Below, one piece after another: positions 17,922 to 27,200 of a stretch of DNA of 64,000 nucleotides. Each line of letters opens with the position of its first letter. The first letter of the stretch is position 1. This DNA comes from an uncultured Eggerthellaceae bacterium (GTDB lineage Bacteria > Actinomycetota > Coriobacteriia > Coriobacteriales > Eggerthellaceae): positions 74,876 to 138,875 of the forward strand of contig CAIFEG010000001.1 of assembly GCA_903789415.1 (NCBI GenBank), read 5' to 3'. A model generated the notes under the pieces. The model saw nothing but the letters and a program-made list of their open reading frames with translations. It ran no database searches and had not been told where the DNA came from. The translations under genes and the position numbers were made by a program.

Positions 17922-17952
17922 TTGACCGATAGTAACTATCGGTAACTAGAAT
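17922..17952 (+). promoter_or_regulatory. MerR-type promoter/operator of the alcohol dehydrogenase
   Basis: TTGACC (17922-17927) and TAGAAT (17947-17952) are separated by 19 bp instead of 17. A perfect dyad with 9-bp arms, ACCGATAGT and ACTATCGGT around one central base (17925-17943), fills this spacer. A long spacer holding a dyad is the hallmark of promoters activated by MerR-family regulators. AdhR/NmlR-type members control alcohol and aldehyde detoxification genes. The regulator gene is not adjacent. Confidence 0.5.
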
Positions 17953-17999
17953 TTTCCGCAGACAAGAACACAAGAACACAGGATGTATAGGAGAAACCA

Positions 18000-19160
18000 A
18001 TGAACGCATTTGATTATTCATACCCCGTACGTATTCACTTTGGTGCCGGCTGTGCCGACAAGGCGCTCGCTGATGAGTTTGCCAACATCGATGGTAAAAC
18101 CGTCATGATCGCCTATGGTGGCGGATCTGTAAAACGCACCGGTTTGTTTGATCGGATCGCAAAGCTGCTCAAAGATGCAGGTAAAACGATCGTGGAATTC
18201 GGTGGCATTATGCCAAACCCCACCTACGCGAAAGTACAGGAAGGCGCCGAACTCGCTCGCCAGAACAACGTTGACTTTATCTTGGCCGTAGGCGGCGGAT
18301 CCGTAATTGACTGCTGCAAGATTGTGTCTGCGCAAGCGCGCCTTGATAAGGATATTTGGGACTACGAGTACAAAGAGGGCAAACACCCTACCGAGTTTGT
18401 TCCCATGGGTGCCGTCGTAACGGTGTCCGGCACTGGGGCCGAGAACAACAATGGTGCGGTGATCACCAACGAAGAGTTGCAAGAGAAAGCACCCCTGGGC
18501 GGTTCGTTCGCACAGTTTGCCGTGCTCGATCCAGAAATCACACGCACCGTTCCGATGCCCCAGGTCATTTCTGGTGCATTCGATACGCTGTCCCATTGCA
18601 TGGAAACCTATATGGGAGCTCCACGCACCGTCAACGTGTCTGACGAGATGAACGAAGCGGTGCAGCGCAATGTTATTCGCAATATGCGCGCCCTGTCTGC
18701 AAACCCCGACGATATGAATGCTCGCAGCGAGCTGATGTGGGATTCTGCGATGGCCGAAAATGGCATCCTGAAGCTGGGAAAACAGACCGACTTCCAGGCG
18801 CACATGATCGAGCACCAGTTAGGTGCGTACACCGATTGCAACCATGGGCGCGGCTTGGCCGTTATTCATCCATCGTTGTATCGCCATTTAGTAGACGATG
18901 CGACCCCTCAGCTTGCCCGTCTCGCACGTGAGGTTTGGGACGTGAAAGAGACTGATGATCGCAAAGCTGCGCTTGCGGGCATCGATGCGCTTGAGTCGTT
19001 CATCAAAGATATGGGACTTCCTACGCGCTTCTCCCAGATGGGCATCACCGATGCTGATGAGATTTTCCACAAGGTAGCAGATACGTGCATCTTAACCGGG
19101 GGTTGCGCGCGCAAACTTCCTCGCGAGGAAATCTACCAGCTGCTTCACGAAGTGGCTTAG
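18000..19160 (+). CDS. Iron-containing alcohol dehydrogenase
   Basis: A 386-residue group III (Fe-dependent) alcohol dehydrogenase, closest in appearance to NAD(P)H-dependent butanol dehydrogenase/YqhD types. The nucleotide-binding loop is AVGGGSVIDCCK, and metal-ligand regions are GAFDTLSHCMETYM and TDCNHGRGLAVIHP. Predicted role: reversible reduction of aldehydes to alcohols for redox balance or aldehyde detoxification. The start has GGAGAAACC. The MerR-like promoter directly upstream fits an aldehyde-inducible gene. A strong terminator follows, so it is probably monocistronic. Confidence 0.93.
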   Translation: MNAFDYSYPVRIHFGAGCADKALADEFANIDGKTVMIAYGGGSVKRTGLFDRIAKLLKDAGKTIVEFGGIMPNPTYAKVQEGAELARQNNVDFILAVGGGSVIDCCKIVSAQARLDKDIWDYEYKEGKHPTEFVPMGAVVTVSGTGAENNNGAVITNEELQEKAPLGGSFAQFAVLDPEITRTVPMPQVISGAFDTLSHCMETYMGAPRTVNVSDEMNEAVQRNVIRNMRALSANPDDMNARSELMWDSAMAENGILKLGKQTDFQAHMIEHQLGAYTDCNHGRGLAVIHPSLYRHLVDDATPQLARLAREVWDVKETDDRKAALAGIDALESFIKDMGLPTRFSQMGITDADEIFHKVADTCILTGGCARKLPREEIYQLLHEVA

Positions 19161-19245
19161 CGTAAGCTGCCCATAAGGTTACGCTACCTTTGGTTTTACA
19201 ACGAATCGTTACGCCAACAGCATGGCATAGGAACAGCATGGCATA

Positions 19246-19281
19246 GGGGTGGAGAACCTGCAGTTCTCTGCCCCATTTTTT
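19246..19281 (+). terminator. Rho-independent terminator after alcohol dehydrogenase
   Basis: A 12-bp stem (19246-19257 with 19263-19274, GGGGTGGAGAAC against GTTCTCTGCCCC with two G-T pairs) is followed by six T residues. A 16-nt tandem duplication (AACAGCATGGCATAGG) lies immediately upstream. Confidence 0.85.
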
Positions 19282-19425
19282 ACGGCGATTTCCTCACCGC
19301 CATCAATTGCACTGAAGTTAAAAATCTAGCGATTTCGCTCTAGCATCTGAACATTTCGTTTGTTTGTCTCATAAGATGACCGGTATGACGCACCCAAATC
19401 GGCCGAATGAGATTATCATTAAGAA

Positions 19426-20616
19426 ATGAAGTTGCTATCGAAAGATTCAGAGACCTACAGTGCAGTACATCGCGCGGCTGCCTTAGCGCGCCATGCAGAA
19501 CACATGGCCGAGCATGCGTTTGCCGCCAATCCTATGCTGGTTGTTTCGGCTATTGCGGCTTTGATCACCATGGCGTTTGTTCCGCCTTCCCCCGATTATC
19601 TGGGGTATATCGATTGGCACACCATCATCTGCTTGTTCTGCATCCTGGCTGTTCTGGCTGCCATCGACGCATCGGGGTTCATGGACTTTCTGGCTCATTC
19701 CATCGTTCAGCACGTTACCAATACACGCACGATGGTTTATGTTCTCGTGCTCATCACGCTGGGCTGCTCGATGATCTTATCGAACGATATGGCCCTGGTA
19801 ACGGTGTTGCCGCTGGCGTTAGTCCTGCTGAAATCGGTGCATCGCGAAAAGCGCATACCGTTTGCGTTCATTATGATTACCCTTACCGCAAATCTGGGCG
19901 GCATGCTGCTTCCATTCGGAAACCCACACAACCTGTACCTGTATTCCATCTTCAATGTGGACTTCGGCCAATTTGTGCTGACAATGGCACCACCGCTGAT
20001 CTTTTCCATGGTGCTGATATTTGCCTGCTGCACCACGATACATCCGGGGACCATCCATTATCACAAACCTGAAGATATTGATATTCCGCGCCATCACGTC
20101 GAGCTCTATCTGGTGCTTTTCGGCGTGTGCATTGCAATGACCGTAAACGCCATCCCTTATTTAGCAGGTGCTCTTGTTGTCATCATCGCCCTGGTTATCG
20201 TGAACCGCGACGTGTTTGTACGAACCGATTATTCTCTTATCGTGACGTTTCTCTGTTTCTTTGTCATGAGTGGAAACATCGCACAAATTCCCGCCGTCGC
20301 CGACTTTTTGGAAGCGCTCCTGCAAACATTCGGTGTATTCCCCACATCCCTGATCAGCAGCCAGATCATTAGCAACGTGCCTTCGGCCATTTTGCTTTCG
20401 CACTTCACCAACGATTGGGCGGCCGTGGCACTCGGCACCAACATCGGCGCCGTCGGCACGCCTATTTCGTCTATGGCTACGCTGATCACGCTGCGCCAAT
20501 ATCAAAAGAGCGGGCTGGGATCGAATGGAAAGTTCGTGGGGAAGTTCGAGGCGTATAATTTTGCCTTTTTAGCTGCGGTTTCTGCATTTCAGATGTTTGT
20601 GGTGGGGATCGGCTAA
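19426..20616 (+). CDS. SLC13/CitMHS-type anion permease
   Basis: A 396-residue integral membrane protein with about ten to eleven helices, of the ion-transporter superfamily that includes SLC13, CitMHS and ArsB/NhaD. Characteristic re-entrant loop sequences are ILSNDMALVTVLPLALVLL and TLTANLGGMLLPFGNPHNLYLY in the first half, and IISNVPSAILLSHFTNDW and GTNIGAVGTPISSMATLI in the second. The paired SND and SN-x-P motifs are typical substrate/ion-binding hairpins. The substrate is probably a di- or tricarboxylate or another anion, not determinable here. No strong ribosome site precedes ATG 19426. Confidence 0.8.
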   Translation: MKLLSKDSETYSAVHRAAALARHAEHMAEHAFAANPMLVVSAIAALITMAFVPPSPDYLGYIDWHTIICLFCILAVLAAIDASGFMDFLAHSIVQHVTNTRTMVYVLVLITLGCSMILSNDMALVTVLPLALVLLKSVHREKRIPFAFIMITLTANLGGMLLPFGNPHNLYLYSIFNVDFGQFVLTMAPPLIFSMVLIFACCTTIHPGTIHYHKPEDIDIPRHHVELYLVLFGVCIAMTVNAIPYLAGALVVIIALVIVNRDVFVRTDYSLIVTFLCFFVMSGNIAQIPAVADFLEALLQTFGVFPTSLISSQIISNVPSAILLSHFTNDWAAVALGTNIGAVGTPISSMATLITLRQYQKSGLGSNGKFVGKFEAYNFAFLAAVSAFQMFVVGIG

Positions 20617-20700
20617 GGTTTGCCAGACAGATAAGATTTACTCAACCAATACGGTTTGCACAACCGAAAAAGATTTATTCACAAAAGATTGTCCCAAATA

Positions 20701-20737
20701 AAAAAAGAGCAGCGCCCATGTGGATGAGCGTCGCTCT
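20701..20737 (-). terminator. Rho-independent terminator for the MFS-CBS gene
   Basis: On the - strand the stem (20728-20737 with 20706-20715, AGAGCGACGC against GCGCTGCTCT) is followed by seven T residues. It lies about 90 bp beyond the stop of the MFS-CBS gene. Confidence 0.8.
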
Positions 20738-20825
20738 TCTGTGCTTGCTGCGTTTTATTCGTCTTCTGCGTCTTCTGCAACTTCAACGAATACTACAAAT
20801 ACTGTGAGAACCTCGACGATTTTCT

Positions 20826-22803
20826 CTACGCGGTGACCTTATTGCGATAGGTATCCACAGAGTACTTGGTGATATTCGAACGGTTCAAAATACCTACCAT
20901 CTGGCCATTCTTGAGCACTGGCGCCTTCTTCAGGTGGCGCGTTACCAACAGTTCACATGCCTTGGACAGGCTTTCGTCCGCGTCAACAGACAGAACGTTC
21001 TTTGTAGCAATGTCTTCAACATTGGTGCTCATGACATCCTGCATGCGGGATGCAAAGCTGGAATTGTTGCGCTCGATAACCACCATAGAGTACGGGTTCG
21101 TAAATGTCGGTACCTGGTCAGCAAGCAGACCCATGACATCGCCGTCCGACACGAAGCCCGTCAACTTGCCTTCCGCATTTACCACCGGTGCACCAGAAAT
21201 TCCCTTTTCAGAGAACAAACGAAGTGCATCATAGGCCGTCTGTCCTTCGTGCAGGGTGTATACGTCTGGTCTCATGAGGTCGCGGACCGTGACATCACCA
21301 GCTGCTGCAGGTGCTGCGACCGCTTCGGCGTTTCCTGCAGCCTGAGGAGCAGCAGATTCGGCCCGCTGGGGAGCCTTCAAGCGTGTTGCAAACGCAAAGC
21401 CCAAAACAGCCAAAATCAGCGCGAAGATAAAGCCCCAATGGGAACCATTCGCAAATGCTTCTTGAGCGCCCGCGTTTGCCGCCGCAGAACGACCCGCGAT
21501 CAGCAAGCTTGTCGCAAGTGCGGTGCAAACTGCGCCAACTACCTGCTGCAGCGTATTCATGATGGTGCTTCCGTCGGTGGAAAGCTCATGAGGCAGCGAC
21601 GAAAGAGCATGCGTCTGAACTGGTGACATAGCCAACGGAACGCCGACCATCAAAATAATGTTGCACAGCACCACGTAAGCAACAGGCGTGTTGACGCCCG
21701 CGAACAGCAACATCGCGCCACCAATGATTGAGAATCCAAAGCCCAGGAGCGCGGGAACACGTGCGCCGATGCGGTCATAGATGCGGCCGGAAACCATGCT
21801 GACGATAGCGTTCACAATTCCGCCAGGAAGAAGAAGTAGACCAGTCATCGCGACCGGTACCATCATGGCACTTTGATAGAACTGTGGCAGTAAGTACATA
21901 ACCGTCAAGGTAATGCCGAAGTTCAGCATCATCATCAGAGTGCCCAGACGAAAGCCCGAAATGCTCAGCGCGTGGAGATTAAGCACCGGCGCCTTAAGGC
22001 TGAACTGGCGGCGTGCATATACAACCAGGCAGATAATGCCGACTGCGAGTGCAATCAACACCGGAGCGGACACCCATCCATATAAACTTGCCATGCCCAC
22101 GCCAAGGACGATACCGCCGAATGCCAAGGTAGAAAGCAGAATGGAAAGTCCGTCAATGTGTGGCTTGGTAATTTGGTAGGGGTTCACGCAATACCGCGCC
22201 AAGAAAAAGATTGCAAAAATCAGAATGACCGCGAAGCTGAAGAAAATCAGGCGCCACGAACCGACTGCGCACAGAATACCTGCAAGCGTTGGGCCGATTG
22301 CTGGTGCGAACATGATAACCAGGCCAACGGTACCCATTGCCGCACCGATTCTATTCGGTGGAACAACTTCCATAACCATGGAAAACATAAGCGGCAACAC
22401 CAAACCGGTACCAATACCTTGGATGCAACGACCAATTAGAACAACGGAAAATGTTGTTCCGAATCCACTGATCAGCGATCCAACAAAAAAATGCTCCAAC
22501 GGCGAACATGGCGATTTTGCGTGCCTGGAACCACTTGGTGAGCAAGCTTGAGAGCGGCAAAACAATGCTGATAACCAGCATGTATCCGATAACGAGCCAC
22601 TGAGTGATGCTCGTGTCGATGCTGAACGCTTCGCTTAACTGCGGAAGTGCAATGTTCAGTGCGGTTTCACTGTACATTCCCGTAAAACCACCCAGAAGCA
22701 ATCCCATCATGGCTAGCATCGGGCTTTTGACTTTTATACGTGCAGCAGGTGCTCCGTTCTGTGGAACCTGCTTGTTTTGCTGGGTTTGAGCTTCAGTACT
22801 CAA
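20826..22803 (-). pseudogene. MFS (DHA2-like) transporter fused to two CBS domains, frameshifted
   Basis: A multidrug-type MFS permease, with CBS-pair domains at the C-terminus, split by one frameshift. The N-terminal frame (TTG start 22803, GGAAGGGAG upstream) runs through helices 1-3 to KWFQARKIAMFAVGAFF. The rest (VGSLISGFGTTFSVVLIGRC onward) is in another frame ending at 20826. The switch maps to a run of seven A on the + strand at 22485-22491; removing one base restores a continuous protein of about 658 residues. The CBS part carries VRDLMRPDVYTLHEGQ, GISGAPVVNAEG, ISGA- and KKAPVLKNGQMVGI-type segments, which usually bind adenine nucleotides. The defect may be a sequencing error, a phase-variable tract or real decay. 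Confidence 0.85.
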
Positions 22804-22849
22804 GAGTCTCCCTTCCTTTTTTCGAAGTGAGACCTGCCCTGCATTATGG

Positions 22850-22917
22850 GCGTAAAAAAGAAGGGGCTACAACTTGCTCGTTGCAACCCCTTCTGCTTTA
22901 CGCATACTTGGTCTCAC
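22850..22917 (-). promoter_or_regulatory. Leader peptide and intrinsic attenuator before MFS-CBS gene
   Basis: On the - strand a hairpin (22881-22893 with 22860-22872, core GAAGGGG/CCCCTTC) is followed by six T residues, about 45 bp before the transporter start. Outer arms GCGTAAA/TTTACGC (22897-22903 with 22850-22856) extend it. A short frame, MRKAEGVATSKL then stop (22905-22867; possible GTG start at 22917), ends inside the hairpin's second arm, so a translating or stalled ribosome would disrupt the terminator. This is the layout of ribosome-mediated attenuation seen before drug-resistance genes. The ribosome site for the peptide is weak. Confidence 0.5.
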
Positions 22918-23049
22918 TGCGCTTTTCTTTTTTTGACCTTACAAAAACTAGCACAGACGCCGCGGCCTTCGTAAGCGACGAAATTATGGAGTCATAATTC
23001 CTCCATCGTTCGCGACATAAATTCGCTATTTTGCCCCTACCTGCATAAA

Positions 23050-23345
23050 TCACAAAAAATGGGGCAATAATTGCATATTCATCACAAAACATGAGGCAAT
23101 AATCGATGATTCATCACAGGAACTGAGGTAATAGAGGGCGTTCTCTCACAAAAATCGAGACATTCCTGATGCTCCGATCACAAAATCCGGAATTCCTTTG
23201 TACTAGTCAAACTTTGTAGACAGTTTTTTCACTTTCTCATTATTGACGGTAGACATAAGAGTCAGATTTAGATTTGTACTCGTAGACATTTGAGCCGCAT
23301 TTCTTTTAGATCCGTAGACACTGCGCTCAAGGTATCTGCGCGTTC
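23050..23345. repeat. Nine repeat units in 32-33-nt register, two motif classes
   Basis: TCACAAAA-like cores start at 23050, 23082, 23114, 23146 and 23178, exactly 32 nt apart; the first two units also share ATGnGGCAATAAT. After a 38-nt step a second motif, GTAGACA, recurs at 23216, 23249, 23282 and 23314 (33, 33, 32 nt). The units are too divergent between cores to be CRISPR repeats and spacers. They lie beside and partly inside a transposase remnant, so they may be terminal binding repeats of a decayed element. The 22804-23612 gap holds this array, the attenuator, the transposase fragment, another array and a GCA-rich microsatellite (about 23491-23530), but no intact gene. Confidence 0.7.
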
Positions 23346-23402
23346 AATTGTTCCTGCCATATACGCCTTATAAGCCTCATCAGGAGTCTTATAGCCTATT
23401 TT
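23268..23402 (-). pseudogene. C-terminal fragment of an integrase-core transposase
   Basis: An open stretch of 44 codons reads KIGYKTPDEAYKAYMAGTIE and continues to a stop at 23268-23270. The GYKTPDEAY motif is typical of the end of DDE integrase-core (rve) transposases of IS3/IS30/IS481-like elements. The upstream part of the gene is gone: stop codons and a 23-nt repeat array replace it. The GTAGACA repeats run through the fragment. I cannot assign the IS family. Confidence 0.5.
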
Positions 23403-23403
23403 C

Positions 23404-23472
23404 TATTACCGATTTTCCGGACTTTATATTACCGATTTCCCGAATTTCCTATTACCGTTTTTCCGAATTTCT
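23404..23472. repeat. Three 23-nt tandem units with TATTACCG core
   Basis: TATTACC begins at 23404, 23427 and 23450, exactly 23 nt apart, each followed by GnTTTnCCG and an AATTT-like end. A TGTCTAC, the inverse of the GTAGACA core of the neighbouring array, follows at 23473. It could mark the other side of the same decayed mobile element. Confidence 0.6.
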
Positions 23473-23612
23473 GTGTCTACTTAGACGTTAGCAGCAGCAG
23501 CAAAGCAGCAAGCAGCAAGCAGCAAAGCAATGTGACCTTGTCACAGAAAAACAAAACCCTGAATCGTAATCTGAAGCTGAAGAAAAAAGAATCCCATAGA
23601 AAAAGGCGAAAA

Positions 23613-23846
23613 ATGAGTTTCATCAGCAAGATTCACGCTTCAAAACATGACAAAGTCGCACACATTGTGCACGTCAACCGGGCCCGATGTCCGGGTGGGC
23701 ATCCGTGTCCATCGCTGCGTGTATGTCCCACCGGCGCGCTTCATCAAACCGGGATGAACGTTCCCGAAGTTAACCCCGATACATGTATCGGTTGCGCCAG
23801 ATGCACGAGTTTCTGTCCCCGCGGCGCACTCACCTTTTCGCGCTAG
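23613..23846 (+). CDS. Small ferredoxin-like 4Fe-4S protein
   Basis: A 77-residue iron-sulfur protein. The second half has a canonical cluster motif CIGCARCTSFCP. The first half has a non-standard C-x5-C-x5-CP pattern (CPGGHPCPSLRVCPTGAL) in place of CxxCxxCxxxCP, so its cluster content may be one or two. The start is taken at ATG 23613 (MSFISKIHASKHDK); a frame extends back to 23532 through a lysine-rich stretch that looks untranslated. Thioredoxin follows 39 nt downstream and the large FAD/FeS protein after that, so it probably donates or accepts electrons in the same redox chain. Confidence 0.8.
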   Translation: MSFISKIHASKHDKVAHIVHVNRARCPGGHPCPSLRVCPTGALHQTGMNVPEVNPDTCIGCARCTSFCPRGALTFSR

Positions 23847-23885
23847 ACATTTACCTTATTCAATCGATCTAAAAGGAGAAACATT

Positions 23886-24191
23886 ATGCCAACCATGACA
23901 ATCACAAAAGACAATTTCAGCCAAGAAGTCCTTCAGTCCAAAGAACCGGTGCTGCTTGATTTTTTGGCACCATGGTGCGGTCCGTGCAGAATGCTTGGCC
24001 CCATCATCGAGCAGGTCTCCGAAGAGCGCCCCGACGTGAAGGTAGGCAAAGTCAACGTCGATGAGCAGCCGCAACTCGCTGCCCAATTCGGCATTGCAAG
24101 TATTCCTACCACCATCGTTTTTAAGGATGGAAACATCATCAACCACTCAGTAGGAGCCATGCCAAAGAATTCAATTCTCGCGATGTTGTAA
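23886..24191 (+). CDS. trxA: Thioredoxin
   Basis: A 101-residue thioredoxin with active site WCGPC (Cys31 and Cys34), the conserved LLDFLAPW before it and a cis-Pro loop in IASIPTTIVFKDG. It is a cytoplasmic dithiol reductant. The ribosome site is AAAGGAGAAAC. It is sandwiched between a ferredoxin-like protein and a large FAD/FeS oxidoreductase with cysteine-rich CCG domains, which suggests a shared electron or thiol/disulfide pathway rather than the general housekeeping thioredoxin. No thioredoxin reductase is present in the window. Confidence 0.95.
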   Translation: MPTMTITKDNFSQEVLQSKEPVLLDFLAPWCGPCRMLGPIIEQVSEERPDVKVGKVNVDEQPQLAAQFGIASIPTTIVFKDGNIINHSVGAMPKNSILAML

Positions 24192-24289
24192 GGGTTGCAA
24201 GGGGAGCAACAAAGCGAGGGGAACCATTAGGGAGTCGTTACATGCGATGCCACGATTCGTTTCACGTGGCAGCACAAAAGGAGGAGAAC

Positions 24290-27200
24290 ATGACATTCGT
24301 TGAACATATCAAAAAGATCGTCGGACCTGATAATGTGCGCGACGACATCCGTGAACGCACCGTGAATGCGGTGGATGTGGGCGTCATGCCCAAATTGGTG
24401 AAGCCGTTCATTCCTGCAGGTCTTCCCGGTGCTGTCGTGCGTCCCGAAAACGAAGAACAGCTTGCGCAGCTGGTAATAGCGTCGCGCGAAGCTGGCGTGC
24501 CACTGGTTGTGCGCGCCGCTGCGACCAGCGGATATGGCGGCGTTTTGCCGGCGAAGGGCGCGACGGTGGTCGACCTCACCGGTTGGGATAAGGTCATCTC
24601 CGTCGATACACAAACCAACATTGTGCGCTGCCAGGCAAGCGCTATCTGGGAAGAAATCGACGTCGAATTACTCAAATACGGTCTTGAGCTGTGTCTATAT
24701 CCATCCAGCTACCCTTCGTCGACGGTTGCCGGATGGCTTGCACAAGGTGGTGGCGGCTTTGGATCGTACGAATATGGCACGTTCAAAGACAATGTTGTTT
24801 CTGCCCGCGTAATTACACCTGAAGGCGAAATTCAAGAACTCAACGCTGATCAGGTGCTTAGCCGTATCGCAGATGCCGAAGGTATCACGGGCATCATAAC
24901 CGAAGTGTCCTTCCGCGTGCGGCCGTTTGAACAAACCAATGTAAAGCTTGCGTCATTCCCCACCGCCCAGGCGCTCGGAAACGCAATCGAAGATATGGTT
25001 GCCCAAAATCTTCCGCTGTGGTCGGTCACATTTTTTAACCCCACATCGGTAAAGCTCAAGAAAAAGTTGCCTTCGCGCAAGTCTCATCTGTATCTGCAAG
25101 AGGAAATCGATCGCGAAGTTTCCATGCTGAAGGCTATGCCCGAAACATATCTCGCGCTTCTGGCCTACCCCGCCTCACGCGCTGGTCAGATTACAGAAAA
25201 GCTTGAAGCTGACGTTTTGAGACAGGGAGGCACGTTCCTCTCCGATGCAGAAGCCAAGATGGAATGGGATGATCGCACCAACGCGATGCGCCTAAAGCGT
25301 ATTGGACCGAGCATCATCCCCACCGAAGTCATTGTTCCTGCAGATCAAATGGCCACCGTGCTCGATGAAATCGACGAGAAAATCAAGCAGCCGTTTGTCC
25401 TTGAGGGCATGGTTGCAAGCAAGCCGCCCTCAGATGATGAAACGCGTTCCGCACAAGTCGTGCTTCTGGGATATATTCCACACGATGAGCGTTCGTTTAC
25501 GTTCAATATGGCATTTGCCTTGGCGCTTTCGGTTATGCGCATCGCAAACGAACATGGTGGCAGTTGCTATTCCACCGGTCTTTACTTCCGTGATCAGGCG
25601 GAAAACCTGCTTGGCAAACAAAAATGCGACACCTTGCGCGCGTACAAGCACGAACATGATCCTGAAAACGTGATGAATCCAGGAAAGGTGCTGATGCTCC
25701 CGGGCGAACATGGCGGCGTTCTTGGCTGGCTCATGCGCACTGCGATGCGACTCGAAAGCATGATTCGCCCGATCGCAAACTCGGCAACCCCAGGTCATCA
25801 CGATATCGGCGCCGAGCGCAATGGCGTTACGGGCGAAATGGGGCTTGAAGCTATCACCTGCGCCCGTTGCGGCTATTGCGTGCACACCTGCGAACAATAT
25901 TCAGGCCGCGGCTGGGAGTCAAACAGTCCGCGCGGCAAGTACACCTGGTTGCGTGAAATCTATTCCGGCAGGCAAAAGTGGGGCAAAGACGCGGCAAACA
26001 CCGTACTTCTGTGCACCACCTGCGAACGCTGTGATTTCCGTTGCCAGCTGCAGTTGCCTGTCGAAGAGGATGGCATGTCGCTTCGTCCGAAAGTCGTACA
26101 AGACCAAAAGATGGGCACGTTCCCGCCGTTTGAGATGATGGCTGCATCGCTTCAAGGCGAAGGGGACATTTGGGCGGGCCGCCGCATTCACCGTGATGCG
26201 TGGCTGCCTGATGACCTGCGCGAACGCCTGTCTGATAAGGCTGATGTCATGTACTTCGCCGGATGCACCGCAAGCTTTGTGGAAAACGACATCGCCGAAA
26301 GCACGCTTCGCCTTCTGCTGGACAGCGGTATCAAGGTCACCTATTTGGCGCAGGATGAAAACTGCTGCGGCATCCCCATGAAAATGGCAGGTAAATGGGA
26401 TGTCTTTACCGAAATGTACCATCGCAACACCGCCGCTGCACGTGCCCGTGGCGTCAAAACTATCGTGACGTCGTGCCCTGCGTGCGCCCTGGTCTGGAAG
26501 GAAATGTACGCCGCGGAAGCTGCACGTTTAGGCGAACCATATGAGTTTGAAGTCAAACAATATAGTGAGGTCATCGCGCCGGCTATCAAAAATGGCACGA
26601 TCAAACTGAAGCGCAATTCGCTCGAAGGTCACAAGGTTACCTTCCACGATTCTTGCCATGCGGGACGTGCGCAAGGAATCTACGAGCCACCGCGCGACAT
26701 GCTGAAAGCAATCCCCAATATTGATTACACCGAGATGGAACACAATCGCCAGAACGCAATCTGCTGCGGCTCGGTGGCAACCCTAGTTGGCGAAGTCGAT
26801 GTGGCGCCGAAACTCGGATGCGCTCGTCTGCAGGAAGCAGTCGACGCAGGCGCCGATACGGTGATTACGCTGTGCCCATGCTGCCAGGTGCAATTACGCG
26901 ATTCCGCCAAGAAGAACAACATTAACGTGACCATCGACGACCTCGCGCGCGTGGTTGCCGAAGCAGCGGGATACGATATCCCCTCGTCATCGGCGTATAC
27001 CAGCTATGCGTGGGGCTGGTTCGAGAAATTCATCTATTTGATGAAACCCGAAAACATGGCGGCCTTTATGGAAAACCTGTTCCCCGCGATGCTGAACGCG
27101 ATGTCGCCCACCATGCAAACGATGATGCGCTCAATGGCGAAAAGCGAACGCGGTCTGGCGCTGGTCAGTAGAATGATGCCGAAGATGTTCCCGAAAATGG

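Noticed and set aside
18018-18815. 265-codon - strand frame opposite the alcohol dehydrogenase
   Set aside because: Antisense shadow of a conserved enzyme gene; no start signal or motif.
19407-20072. 221-codon frame overlapping the SLC13 permease on the same strand
   Set aside because: Cys/His/Arg-rich out-of-frame translation; the other frame gives a coherent membrane protein.
23050-23345. CRISPR array suggested by regular 32-nt spacing
   Set aside because: Only 7-10 bases per unit are conserved, there are no long identical repeats separated by unique spacers, and no cas genes are near.
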